The notes under the pieces were generated by a model, which saw nothing but the letters and a program-made list of their open reading frames with translations, did no database searches and was not told the DNA's origin. From Alphaproteobacteria bacterium UBA685 (GTDB lineage: Bacteria; Pseudomonadota; Alphaproteobacteria; Puniceispirillales; Puniceispirillaceae), in assembly GCA_002299005.1 (NCBI GenBank), contig DBMZ01000073.1, forward strand, positions 1-22,546: a stretch of DNA of 22,546 nucleotides, in the 5' to 3' direction. This document shows, piece by piece, positions 6,663 through 13,796 of this stretch. The translations under genes and the position numbers were made by a program. Every line of letters starts with the position of its first letter. Within the stretch, counting starts at the first letter, position 1.

Positions 6663-7934
6663 ATGGCGCAAACCATTGGCGGGCGCATCAGAGAGATTAG
6701 AGCGCAGAAAGGTTTAAAACAATCTGCCTTGGCAAAGCTTGTCGGCATTTCGCCCACTTACCTCAATCTGATTGAGCATGATAAAAGAGCGGTTGCGGGC
6801 AAGTTATTATCTGTCTTTGCCAACGCCCTTGAGACCGATCGCACCCTGCTTGTGCGCGGTGCCACCGCCGAGATGATTGAACATCTGCAACAATCAGCCC
6901 GCCAAGTCCCAAGCACATATAATGCGCCCACAGCTGAGCTTGATGAGATTGAGATTTTCACCACAAGATTCCCCGGCTGGGCCTCTGTCTTATCGCATCA
7001 AGCACAGACGCGAAAGCGGCTTGAATCGCTGATTGAAATCCTATCAGATAGATTATCGCATGACCCTATCTTGTCTGAGACCATCCATATTATGCTCTCT
7101 AATATTACGGCCATCCGGTCAATTTCTGAATTGCTTGTGATGCGTGGCTCGATGGAAGAGGCCAAGCAAAAATCATTCATCCAGAACATCTTTCAAGAAA
7201 GTAAGCGCCTATCGGTCACGGCCGAAAAATTACTGTTACAATTTGACCCTGCACAAGCTGGCAAGGCAGAGGTGAATGAGGCGCCCACACAGCGCGCATC
7301 ACATAATCTTGCACGCCCCAAAGCCAAAACACCTAGCGATAGCGAGGCCTTGCCCAGCCTTAATCTGCCTGAGGCGATTAAGAACGCCCCTGCCTTCTTG
7401 CGGGCGCAAGAGGTGATTACGCGCCAAGCCCTGCATGAAAGCTTTAAGGCCCATCATAACCAGCCCTTTTTAATCGCAGATCATTTCGGTCTGCCAGCGT
7501 CTTTGGTGTTTTATCAATTGCTGTCCTTATCTGGCCAAGAGGGGCTGCCTGACTATGGCTTATTGGCGGTTGATAATGCGGGCGGGGTGCTCTATCGCCA
7601 TGAGATTGGCACAATGCGCCTGCCATCACGTTCTGGCGCCTGCCCAAGATGGCCGATTTACCGCGCTTTTGGCGCCACCGGTGAGCCTGTTCTGCAACGC
7701 ATGTCCTTTATCACGGGCGAGACCTATCAGGCCTATGCCATCGCGCAAACACGCAAACGCGACTTTGCCCAACTTGTGCCTGTCAGCCAATCTGTGATGC
7801 TGTTTCACGAAGCACAGACAGATGATCCCACGCCCTTTGCGCCACCTGATGTGGCGGTTGGCTTTCACTGTTCAGTTTGCAATCGCACAGATTGCACCGA
7901 CCGGCGTGAGGCCTATGCTCTTTTCGCGGACTAG
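6663..7934 (+). CDS. XRE-family transcription factor with ScfR-type (DUF2083) C-terminus and an internal DHp-like histidine segment
   Basis: A 423-residue regulator. Residues 5-62 form a clear Cro/C1 HTH (LKQSALAKLVGISPTYLNLIE). Residues about 265-423 match the ScfR/DUF2083 domain, ending in C403-x2-C406-x4-C411 (FHCSVCNRTDC). The usual ImmA/IrrE-like middle domain is not visible. Instead residues 141-193 align without gaps to the DHp helices of the kinase encoded at 8677 (17 of 53 identical, H142 on H677), keeping T-x-IRS-x-SE and ES-x-RL but losing the E, R, T and P around the histidine. A low-complexity linker (195-235) follows. ScfR proteins control acetate, propionate and related acyl-CoA genes; phospho-control through H142 is inference. 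AGGAG lies 6 bases before the ATG. It leads the signalling cassette, with a possible self-operator at 6600-6617. Confidence 0.85.
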   Translation: MAQTIGGRIREIRAQKGLKQSALAKLVGISPTYLNLIEHDKRAVAGKLLSVFANALETDRTLLVRGATAEMIEHLQQSARQVPSTYNAPTAELDEIEIFTTRFPGWASVLSHQAQTRKRLESLIEILSDRLSHDPILSETIHIMLSNITAIRSISELLVMRGSMEEAKQKSFIQNIFQESKRLSVTAEKLLLQFDPAQAGKAEVNEAPTQRASHNLARPKAKTPSDSEALPSLNLPEAIKNAPAFLRAQEVITRQALHESFKAHHNQPFLIADHFGLPASLVFYQLLSLSGQEGLPDYGLLAVDNAGGVLYRHEIGTMRLPSRSGACPRWPIYRAFGATGEPVLQRMSFITGETYQAYAIAQTRKRDFAQLVPVSQSVMLFHEAQTDDPTPFAPPDVAVGFHCSVCNRTDCTDRREAYALFAD

Positions 7935-8006
7935 GATGACCCCCTGTTTTTGAACTAGCTTTTTGGCCTATTTTTTGTCACTCTTGTGAATAGGGTGGGG
8001 ATGAAG

Positions 8007-8384
8007 ATGACTATTATATCAATTGTTGAAGATGAGCCATTCATCGTTGAGGCATTAAGCTATTTGTTTGAACTTGAAGGCTGGGCTGTGCATATCTTGC
8101 GCGATGGCGCAGATGCGGCTGAGCAGATTCTTGAACAACAACCCGCGCTCATCGTGCTAGATTATATGCTGCCAAATAAATCAGGCATCACAGTTGCGCG
8201 TGAAGTAAGAGGCGCTGAGGCAGGTGAGACGATCCCTATACTTATGCTCACCGCCAAAGGGCAAGCCAAAGACCGCCAATTAGCGCATCTGTCTGGCGTC
8301 ACGCAATTTATGACAAAGCCATTTGCCAACGCAGAGCTCGTCGCCTCGGTAAAAGAGATGCTGCAAAATGCCAATCCGCGCTAG
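8007..8384 (+). CDS. Stand-alone receiver-domain response regulator
   Basis: A 125-residue protein made only of a CheY-like receiver. It shows the acidic pocket EDEP near the N-terminus, the phospho-acceptor Asp in LDYMLPNKSG, the switch Thr in LTAKG, and the Lys in TKPF. There is no DNA-binding or other output domain, so it must act through a partner. I chose ATG 8007 because GGTGGGG lies about 7-8 bases upstream; an in-frame GTG at 7986 lacks a ribosome site, and ATG 8001 is too close to the G-rich stretch. It sits between the XRE/ScfR regulator and the transporter-kinase, which lacks its own receiver. It is the obvious substrate of that kinase and, by inference, could pass phosphate to the DHp-like histidine of the regulator. 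Confidence 0.9.
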   Translation: MTIISIVEDEPFIVEALSYLFELEGWAVHILRDGADAAEQILEQQPALIVLDYMLPNKSGITVAREVRGAEAGETIPILMLTAKGQAKDRQLAHLSGVTQFMTKPFANAELVASVKEMLQNANPR

Positions 8385-8409
8385 TCATCATTAGAGAGGA
8401 GTTGAACGC

Positions 8410-8655
8410 ATGCCATCTTCGCGCTTTCACCGCCTATCGCTCATCATCGTCTCTGTGGCATTGGCGCTTCTGGCAACGCCGCTTGTGAATATCATCATCA
8501 CGCAAGGCAGTGCCTCTGCCATTGTGCGCACGGGCACGGGCTTATTTTTATTTTGGCTCTTACTCATCGGCCTTACCATCATTGCGAACCGTTTCCACCG
8601 CCGCATGCCAGCTGTCACTGTCGCCTCTCAAGCCGATAAGACCACCTTGTCTTAA
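8410..8655 (+). CDS. Small two-TM membrane protein of the transporter-kinase operon, function unknown
   Basis: An 81-residue protein that I cannot assign to a named family. Two hydrophobic helices are visible, about residues 9-30 (LSLIIVSVALALLATPLVNI) and about 42-61 (GTGLFLFWLLLIGLTIIA), each near Arg/His-rich ends (SRFHRLS before the first, NRFHRR after the second). That pattern suggests both termini are cytosolic. The ribosome site is strong (GAGGAG about 7 bases upstream). It starts 25 bases after the receiver gene and ends 21 bases before the SLC5-kinase gene. Position and topology resemble small partner subunits of SLC5 transporters, such as YjcH (DUF485) with ActP, but no sequence similarity is evident. 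A role as an accessory subunit of the SLC5 part is inference. Confidence 0.75.
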   Translation: MPSSRFHRLSLIIVSVALALLATPLVNIIITQGSASAIVRTGTGLFLFWLLLIGLTIIANRFHRRMPAVTVASQADKTTLS

Positions 8656-8676
8656 GTAAAAGAGGCCAGATAGCAA

Positions 8677-11397
8677 ATGACAACCATTCAAATTGTTGCC
8701 CTGATAGCCAGCCTCTATGCCGCCACCTTATTTGGCGTTGCGTCTTTTGCTGATAGGGCGGCGCAAAAAAGCCAATCTTATTTTTTCACATCACCGCTTG
8801 TCTACACGCTCTCACTATCGGTCTATTGCACCGCATGGACGTTTTATGGCGCGGTTGGATCGGCCGCGCGTAATGGGTTTGAGTTCATAACAATCTATCT
8901 AGGCCCCACCCTTATTTTTGTCGGTTGGTGGTGGTTTTTGCGCCGTTTGGTGCGTATAGGCAGGCAAGAAAAACTAACCTCAATCGCTGATTTTGTGTCG
9001 GCACGCTATGGCAAAAGCTCGTCTCTTGCGGCGGTTATCACCATCATCGCGATTATCGGCACCACGCCTTATATCGCGCTTCAATTGCAGTCACTGACCC
9101 TGTCATTCTCCGTCTTCACCAATGAGCCTGCCTCAGGGGGCGGGGCAACCAACGCTGTGATCGCGCTGTCACTCGCCATCGGGCTTGCGATTTTCACGAC
9201 GATTTTTGGCACAAGAACCATCAATGCCTCAGAGCGCCATGAAGGGGTGGTCACAGCCATCGCGCTTGAGGCGATTGTAAAATTGGTTGCGCTTGTGGCG
9301 GTTGGCATTGCCGTTATGTTCTGGATTTCGACCAGCGATACCCCGATTATGACACAAGCGCTAACCGAACGGTTTGAGGCAGATAGCCTTTATTCCTCGC
9401 GTTGGGCGACGTTGATTTTCCTCTCAGCCTTTGCGATCATATGTCTGCCGCGCATGTTCCAAGTGATGGTTGTTGAAAACCATAATGAGAAACAGCTTGC
9501 CCTCGCCTCATGGGCGTTTCCGACTTATCTGTTCATCATGTGCCTCTTTGTGATGCCGATTGCTATTTTTGGGCTCAGCACGCTTGGCACTGATAGTAAC
9601 CCTGACCTTTATGTCATCACCGTGCCTCTATCGCAGGGCTATGATTGGCTGGCGATCATTGCCTTTCTTGGCGGCTTTTCCTCCGCGACCTCGATGGTGA
9701 TTATGGCGACTTTGGCATTGGCAACGATGGTCTCGAACCACCTCATCTTGCCGCTAAGCCTCATGTTGCAAAGCCGTGCGCCGCATCTTCGCAGTGACTT
9801 GCGCCAAATCACGCTTATCTCGCGCCGCATGACGATCTTTGCGCTGCTAGGGCTTGGCTATCTTTATTACAGCCTATCAGGCGGCTCAGATGCGCTTGCC
9901 TCTATTGGCCTCATCGCCTTTTTGGGGGTCAGTCAATTTATCCCTGCGCTGGTTGGCGGGATGTTTTGGCGACAAGCCACAAAAGCAGGCGCCCTATCGG
10001 CGGTTATCACAGGCTTTCTTATCTGGCTATTCACACTCTTCATCCCAAGCTTTGAGAATAGCTTTGTGATGTCAAACACTGTGATTGAGGAAGGCCTATT
10101 TGGGATTGCCCTCTTAAAACCTTATGCGCTATTTGGCTCGATGATCCCAGACCCGCTTGTTCATTCCTTTGTCTGGTCTCTTGGCGCCAATTCAGTGGTC
10201 TTTGTCCTTGTCTCTATGGCAACACGCCCCAGCGATATGGAATTATTGCAAGCCGCCATCTTCCAATCTGATGCGGCATTAAGACGGCCTTCTTCTGTCT
10301 TTCATACCTCTGGCTCAGCGCATGAATTATTGGGCCTATCACAGCGTATTTTGGGGCGCAAGGAAGGGCAAAACTTCTTCAAACGTGCGGCTGAACAGCA
10401 AGGCAAGGTGAATGCCCTGCCAGCATTAACCGCCGCCCTGCTCGATGATCTTGAACGCGAATTCGCCTCAGTTGTTGGCGCCGCCACCGCGCAGGCCATC
10501 ATTCGGCAAATTGGTGGGCACGGTGATTTATCGGTCTCTGATTTGGTGGCGGTGGCTGATGAATCTGCCAGAGTGCGCGCCTATTCGGCCGAATTAGAAG
10601 TGAAATCAGAAGAGCTGCAAAACACTGCCCAGCAATTGCGCAATGCCAATATGCAACTGATCTTAATGGGCAATCAGCGCGATGATTTCCTCTCGCAAGT
10701 TAGCCATGAATTGCGCACGCCTATGACATCTATCCGCTCTTTTTCAGAGATATTACGTGAAACAAGCGCGCATGATGAGAAAAAGAGTGTCTATTTTGCC
10801 AGCATCATTCATGAAGAAAGCCAACGCCTAACGCGCCTGCTAGATGAAATTCTAGAGCTAAACTTCCTTGAGAGCCGTGTGCCAAAGCTGAATTATGAGA
10901 AGACTGATAGCGATAAATTGCTCAATCGCGCGCTCATCGCCGCAGACAGCCTCATAGAAGAGCGAGGCGCAAAGATTCACCTGCCCAAAAACACAATCGC
11001 TTTTGAGACAGATGCAGACCGTCTTGTGCAGGCGCTGATTAACCTTATCTCAAACGGTGTGAAGCATAATAAGGGCGACACCCCGTCCATTTGGATTGAG
11101 GTGCATCAAGCAAGCCGTGCCAACGATAAGAAAAAACAGACAGATCAGCCAGATTTCATAGAAATCTCAGTGAGCGATAATGGCCCCGGCATTCGCCCTG
11201 AAGATCGAGATGTTATCTTTGAAAAATTCGCGACACTCTCAGGGGAGAGTTCCAAAAAGGGCGTTGGTCTAGGCTTGCCTATTTCTGCGCGGATTATCCA
11301 ATTATTGGGCGGCAAGCTTCGCCTCGAAGATTGCGCTACGGGCGCCGCCTTTAAAATCACCTTACCATGCCAAGCGCCAACGGCCCCTGATGCATGA
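8677..11397 (+). CDS. SLC5 transporter-like sensor histidine kinase (CrbS-like: SLC5 + STAC + DHp + HATPase)
   Basis: A 906-residue membrane sensor. Residues about 1-515 are a sodium/solute symporter (SLC5) module with roughly 13 hydrophobic segments; TAWTFYGAVGSAARNG (52-67) and the GGFSSATSMVIMATLALATM stretch (332-351) are typical of this kinase-linked subfamily. Residues about 545-615 fit a STAC domain, including LPALTAALLDDLEREFASVVGAA written here in two overlapping parts (LPALTAALLDDLERE, FASVVGAATAQAII). A coiled coil (about 625-668) leads to DHp with SHELRTP, phospho-acceptor H677. The ATPase part has the N box (N789, N793), DNGPG (834-838) and G-x-GLGLP (862-867). No C-terminal receiver or PAS is seen, unlike many CrbS proteins. 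CrbS controls acetate use in Vibrio and Pseudomonas; an organic-acid signal here is inferred. Confidence 0.92.
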   Translation: MTTIQIVALIASLYAATLFGVASFADRAAQKSQSYFFTSPLVYTLSLSVYCTAWTFYGAVGSAARNGFEFITIYLGPTLIFVGWWWFLRRLVRIGRQEKLTSIADFVSARYGKSSSLAAVITIIAIIGTTPYIALQLQSLTLSFSVFTNEPASGGGATNAVIALSLAIGLAIFTTIFGTRTINASERHEGVVTAIALEAIVKLVALVAVGIAVMFWISTSDTPIMTQALTERFEADSLYSSRWATLIFLSAFAIICLPRMFQVMVVENHNEKQLALASWAFPTYLFIMCLFVMPIAIFGLSTLGTDSNPDLYVITVPLSQGYDWLAIIAFLGGFSSATSMVIMATLALATMVSNHLILPLSLMLQSRAPHLRSDLRQITLISRRMTIFALLGLGYLYYSLSGGSDALASIGLIAFLGVSQFIPALVGGMFWRQATKAGALSAVITGFLIWLFTLFIPSFENSFVMSNTVIEEGLFGIALLKPYALFGSMIPDPLVHSFVWSLGANSVVFVLVSMATRPSDMELLQAAIFQSDAALRRPSSVFHTSGSAHELLGLSQRILGRKEGQNFFKRAAEQQGKVNALPALTAALLDDLEREFASVVGAATAQAIIRQIGGHGDLSVSDLVAVADESARVRAYSAELEVKSEELQNTAQQLRNANMQLILMGNQRDDFLSQVSHELRTPMTSIRSFSEILRETSAHDEKKSVYFASIIHEESQRLTRLLDEILELNFLESRVPKLNYEKTDSDKLLNRALIAADSLIEERGAKIHLPKNTIAFETDADRLVQALINLISNGVKHNKGDTPSIWIEVHQASRANDKKKQTDQPDFIEISVSDNGPGIRPEDRDVIFEKFATLSGESSKKGVGLGLPISARIIQLLGGKLRLEDCATGAAFKITLPCQAPTAPDA

Positions 11398-11419
11398 TCA
11401 ATCCCGATAGGAGTGCGAT

Positions 11420-11848
11420 ATGACGTCCGATTTCACCGATGATGCGGCCCGCATAGACAGGTCTCTTGCCGATAGCAAAACCATCGCCCTTATCGGGGCG
11501 AGTGCCAATCCTGAACGCCCCTCTTATCAGGTGATGAGCTATCTGTTGGCGCATGATTATCAGGTCATCCCGGTCAATCCCGGCCTTGCTGGCAAACCGC
11601 TATTGGGGCAATTATGCTATGGCAAGCTATCTGATATCCCTGTCTCGGTTGATATGGTGGATGTGTTCCGCCAATCAGAGGTCTGCCTTGCCATTGCACA
11701 GGAAGCTATCGAGATTGGCGCGCGTTATTTCTGGATGCAAATAGGCGTGATAAATGATGATGCGATGGCGCTCGCACAATCAGCGGGCCTGATTGCCGTA
11801 CAGGATAAATGCACAAAAATTGAACATGCGCTTAGAAATCAGGCATGA
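11420..11848 (+). CDS. CoA-binding domain protein (YccU-like)
   Basis: A 142-residue cytosolic protein with one Rossmann-type CoA_binding_2 domain. The nucleotide loop IALIGASANPERPSYQVM (about residues 22-39) is the family hallmark and is followed by VIPVNPG. The second half contains FWMQIGV and a conserved Cys in QDKCTKIEH. Family members are assumed to bind CoA or a similar nucleotide, and none has a firm enzymatic role. AGGAG precedes the ATG by about 7 bases, and the gene starts 22 bases after the kinase stop, so it is probably the last gene of the signalling operon. Its presence fits an acyl-CoA or short-chain acid theme, although YccU-like genes are found in many contexts. Confidence 0.85.
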   Translation: MTSDFTDDAARIDRSLADSKTIALIGASANPERPSYQVMSYLLAHDYQVIPVNPGLAGKPLLGQLCYGKLSDIPVSVDMVDVFRQSEVCLAIAQEAIEIGARYFWMQIGVINDDAMALAQSAGLIAVQDKCTKIEHALRNQA

Positions 11849-12124
11849 GGTGGCGTAAGTCACGCGCTTTTACCTGATAATCATCCCACAATACGGAACG
11901 ACGAAAAAAAACAGGATCGAGAGAAAACCACTTTCACCATGATGGCGTATAGGTAGTGTCCCTTGGTTGAGTATCCTAGCCGGTCCCAACTCGCTGAGGG
12001 ACACCTTACCCCAAAATACGTTTTATCTTATATATAAGCATATTAGATAAGCATAATTGTGGCATGTCTTCCCCCGACCACGGTTTCAGCATATCACAAA
12101 AAGACCGCGCTTCCTAATGAATGG
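11849..12124. other. 276-bp intergenic region with a long-range inverted repeat
   Basis: This gap lies between convergent genes and holds no convincing ORF. GTGTCCCT (11956-11963) and AGGGACAC (11997-12004) form a perfect 8-bp inverted repeat 33 bases apart; allowing a 2-nt bulge, the pairing extends outwards through GGTA / TACC. The right part is AT-rich with the repeated string ATAAGCATA (12034-12060). It could be an IS or MITE remnant, a small structured RNA, or a bidirectional 3' end. No clear terminator with a U-run was found. Confidence 0.45.
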
Positions 12125-12523
12125 CTATTTATTCGGCGCATCCAGTGCGTAACTTGTTAAAATATCAAGCGGCACAAGGGCAAGCGTGACTCTATTTGTG
12201 GCGGCCAGCTTAATTTTTGGCGCCATACCAGCCTGCCTTGCCTCTTCCCATCGTCCGGCGCATAGGCACCAAAAATCCCCTGCTTTCAGGCCGGGAAACC
12301 CAAATTCAGGGCGCGGCGTTATCAAATCATTCCCCGCATCACGTGAAAACGCCAAAAAGGCATCACTCATTTGTGCACAGACGGTATGAACACCTCTATC
12401 TTCCGGGCCCGTGGCACAACAGCCATCACGGAAAAAGCCTGTCATAGGGCTTGTCGAACAGCCGATTAACGGCGTGCCAAGCACATTATATTGTTGCTGA
12501 TGATAAAAACTCTCGCCATCCAT
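12125..12523 (-). CDS. DUF2237 family protein
   Basis: A 132-residue protein recognisable as DUF2237 (COG3651) from several fixed blocks: NVLGTPLIGCSTSPMTGFFR, DGCCATGPEDRGVHTVC, RPEFGFPGLKAGDFWCLCA and RWEEARQAGMAPK. The biochemical function of the family is unknown. It is rich in conserved Cys (C22, CC at 35-36, C49 and the CLC near 86-88) and His, which hints at metal binding or redox chemistry, but this is inference. Length equals that of other members, so it is complete. It lies 7 bases after the plsC-like gene and is probably co-transcribed with it. No terminator is obvious after its stop. Confidence 0.9.
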   Translation of the reverse strand: MDGESFYHQQQYNVLGTPLIGCSTSPMTGFFRDGCCATGPEDRGVHTVCAQMSDAFLAFSRDAGNDLITPRPEFGFPGLKAGDFWCLCAGRWEEARQAGMAPKIKLAATNRVTLALVPLDILTSYALDAPNK

Positions 12524-12530
12524 AATGCGC

Positions 12531-13265
12531 CTATGCCTCTTTTTTTGCCTGTGCAGGTGCCAGCTGTGTCATTTCAGTTTCAATCGCCTCTTCAAGACGT
12601 GCCATGAACACCTTACGAGATAGGCCAGGTTCAATCTCAGGCAAGAAAGAGACATCGATTTTGCCGGGGATCTTTTTGAAAGCACGCGGCCCCCAACATT
12701 CCCCTGAATTCAGCGCAATCGGCACCACCGGCAGGCCTGTCGCCTCATAGATTGTATAGACGCCAATCTGATAATCTGCCTTTGTGCCGGGGGCCACTCT
12801 TGTGCCTTGCGGATAGATTTGCAAAGACCTGCCCGCCTCTCTTGCTTTAATCGCATCGGTGCGCAATTTCTTCAAGGCCTTCATCCCAGCCTTGCGGTCA
12901 ACCGCAATCGCCCCAGAGCGCGCCATAAACCAGCCGGCAAATGGGATCATAATCAGCTCTTTTTTCAGGACAATCGCCGGCCCGTTGAGGCGCCAACAAA
13001 GATGCATGGTCTCCCAAGCTGATTGATGTTTGGCGGCATAGATGACCTGATCACCAAGGCGCATATCACCGCGCAGACTGTGTGTGATGCCGCAAAACAG
13101 CCATAAAATGAAACTGGTATAAGCCCCCCAAAACATGCCCAAAAGACTGGCAATACGCGCCGGCAATAGCAAAAGCGGCGAGAAGCCGATAACCAAGAAG
13201 GCTGTGCCTAAATAAAAAAAGATATTAAACAAGATTGATCGTAGTAAAATCATAAATAAAGGCAT
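12531..13265 (-). CDS. plsC: 1-acyl-sn-glycerol-3-phosphate acyltransferase (PlsC-like)
   Basis: A membrane-bound acyltransferase of 244 residues, expected to convert lysophosphatidic acid to phosphatidic acid. One or two hydrophobic N-terminal segments (about 5-60) anchor it. The catalytic motif is KHQSAWE, that is H-x4-E instead of the textbook H-x4-D, a variant common in alphaproteobacterial members. The substrate-binding motif reads YPQGTRVAPG (family FPEGTRS), and IAVDR and GLPVVPIALNSG follow as motifs II and IV. The C-terminus is Lys/Glu-rich. The ribosome site is poor at both ATG 13265 and the in-frame ATG 13253, so the exact start is uncertain. Some such homologues acylate other lipids (for example ornithine lipids), so the substrate is not fixed. 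Confidence 0.85.
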   Translation of the reverse strand: MPLFMILLRSILFNIFFYLGTAFLVIGFSPLLLLPARIASLLGMFWGAYTSFILWLFCGITHSLRGDMRLGDQVIYAAKHQSAWETMHLCWRLNGPAIVLKKELIMIPFAGWFMARSGAIAVDRKAGMKALKKLRTDAIKAREAGRSLQIYPQGTRVAPGTKADYQIGVYTIYEATGLPVVPIALNSGECWGPRAFKKIPGKIDVSFLPEIEPGLSRKVFMARLEEAIETEMTQLAPAQAKKEA

Positions 13266-13286
13266 CCATTAAAATGGTCATAGGCG

Positions 13287-13321
13287 CATATGTCTCATAT
13301 GTGTCTCATATATGTCTCATG
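13287..13321. repeat. Short imperfect tandem repeat in a divergent promoter region
   Basis: Three units of 9, 11 and 11 bases (CATATGTCT, CATATGTGTCT, CATATATGTCT) follow each other, then CATG. They lie between the divergent plsC-like gene and the small gene at 13338. This may be simple slippage or a protein-binding repeat. Confidence 0.6.
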
Positions 13322-13337
13322 CACCAGGAACGCATAG

Positions 13338-13796
13338 ATGAGGATAAGACAGGCTATGAATAACACAAACAGGCCGACAATAACACCTCAGCCTAGCCCA
13401 GATAAAAATGAAGGTCAGGATTGGCAAAAGCGTGCTGAGATGCTGCTGCTTATTTTGGCCCAAAAGGCGCAGACCATTACCTATGATGGGCTGGCAAGTC
13501 AGTGCGGCGTGCCATCACCGCACCGCATTCATAAGCTGACCAATTTTCTTGAGACGCTGATAGCGCAAGATATCACAGCAGGGGCGCCTATCAGGGCCGC
13601 ACTAGTGATATCAAAGGTGCGTGGCAGGCCAGCAGATGGCTTTTATGTCTGCCTTGAGGCTTGCGGCTATCGCCCTGACAGTGATCAAAAACCTGATAAT
13701 GATCAAAAAACAGAGACGCATAAACGGCTATTGGCCGCGCTTAACCCTGCTTTTCAATCACAAAGCGAAACAGCCCCTCACGCGCCTCTTGGCTGA
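13338..13796 (+). CDS. Hypothetical protein with a winged-helix-like core
   Basis: A 152-residue soluble protein that I recognise only as a conserved alphaproteobacterial hypothetical. The core (about residues 30-108) reads as helix, ITYDGLASQCGVPSPHRIH, helix, then AALVISKVRGRPADGFY, where the last part looks like a beta-hairpin or wing. That layout hints at a small DNA-binding or methyltransferase-like (ATL-type) fold but is not diagnostic. Both ends are hydrophilic and repetitive (DQK near 120-127). The start at 13338 has AGGA about 9 bases upstream; an in-frame ATG at 13356 is an alternative. Its last 56 bases overlap the end of tusA on the other strand. Confidence 0.65.
   Translation: MRIRQAMNNTNRPTITPQPSPDKNEGQDWQKRAEMLLLILAQKAQTITYDGLASQCGVPSPHRIHKLTNFLETLIAQDITAGAPIRAALVISKVRGRPADGFYVCLEACGYRPDSDQKPDNDQKTETHKRLLAALNPAFQSQSETAPHAPLG

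Noticed and set aside
11849..11880. Terminator after the CoA-binding gene (GCGT...ACGC then CTTTT)
   Set aside because: The stem is only about 4 bp and the T-run is short; not convincing.
11956..12004. Reading of the inverted repeat as SRP RNA, tmRNA or tRNA
   Set aside because: There is no SRP GGAAG-type tetraloop region, no tmRNA acceptor with CCA end, and no cloverleaf pairing.
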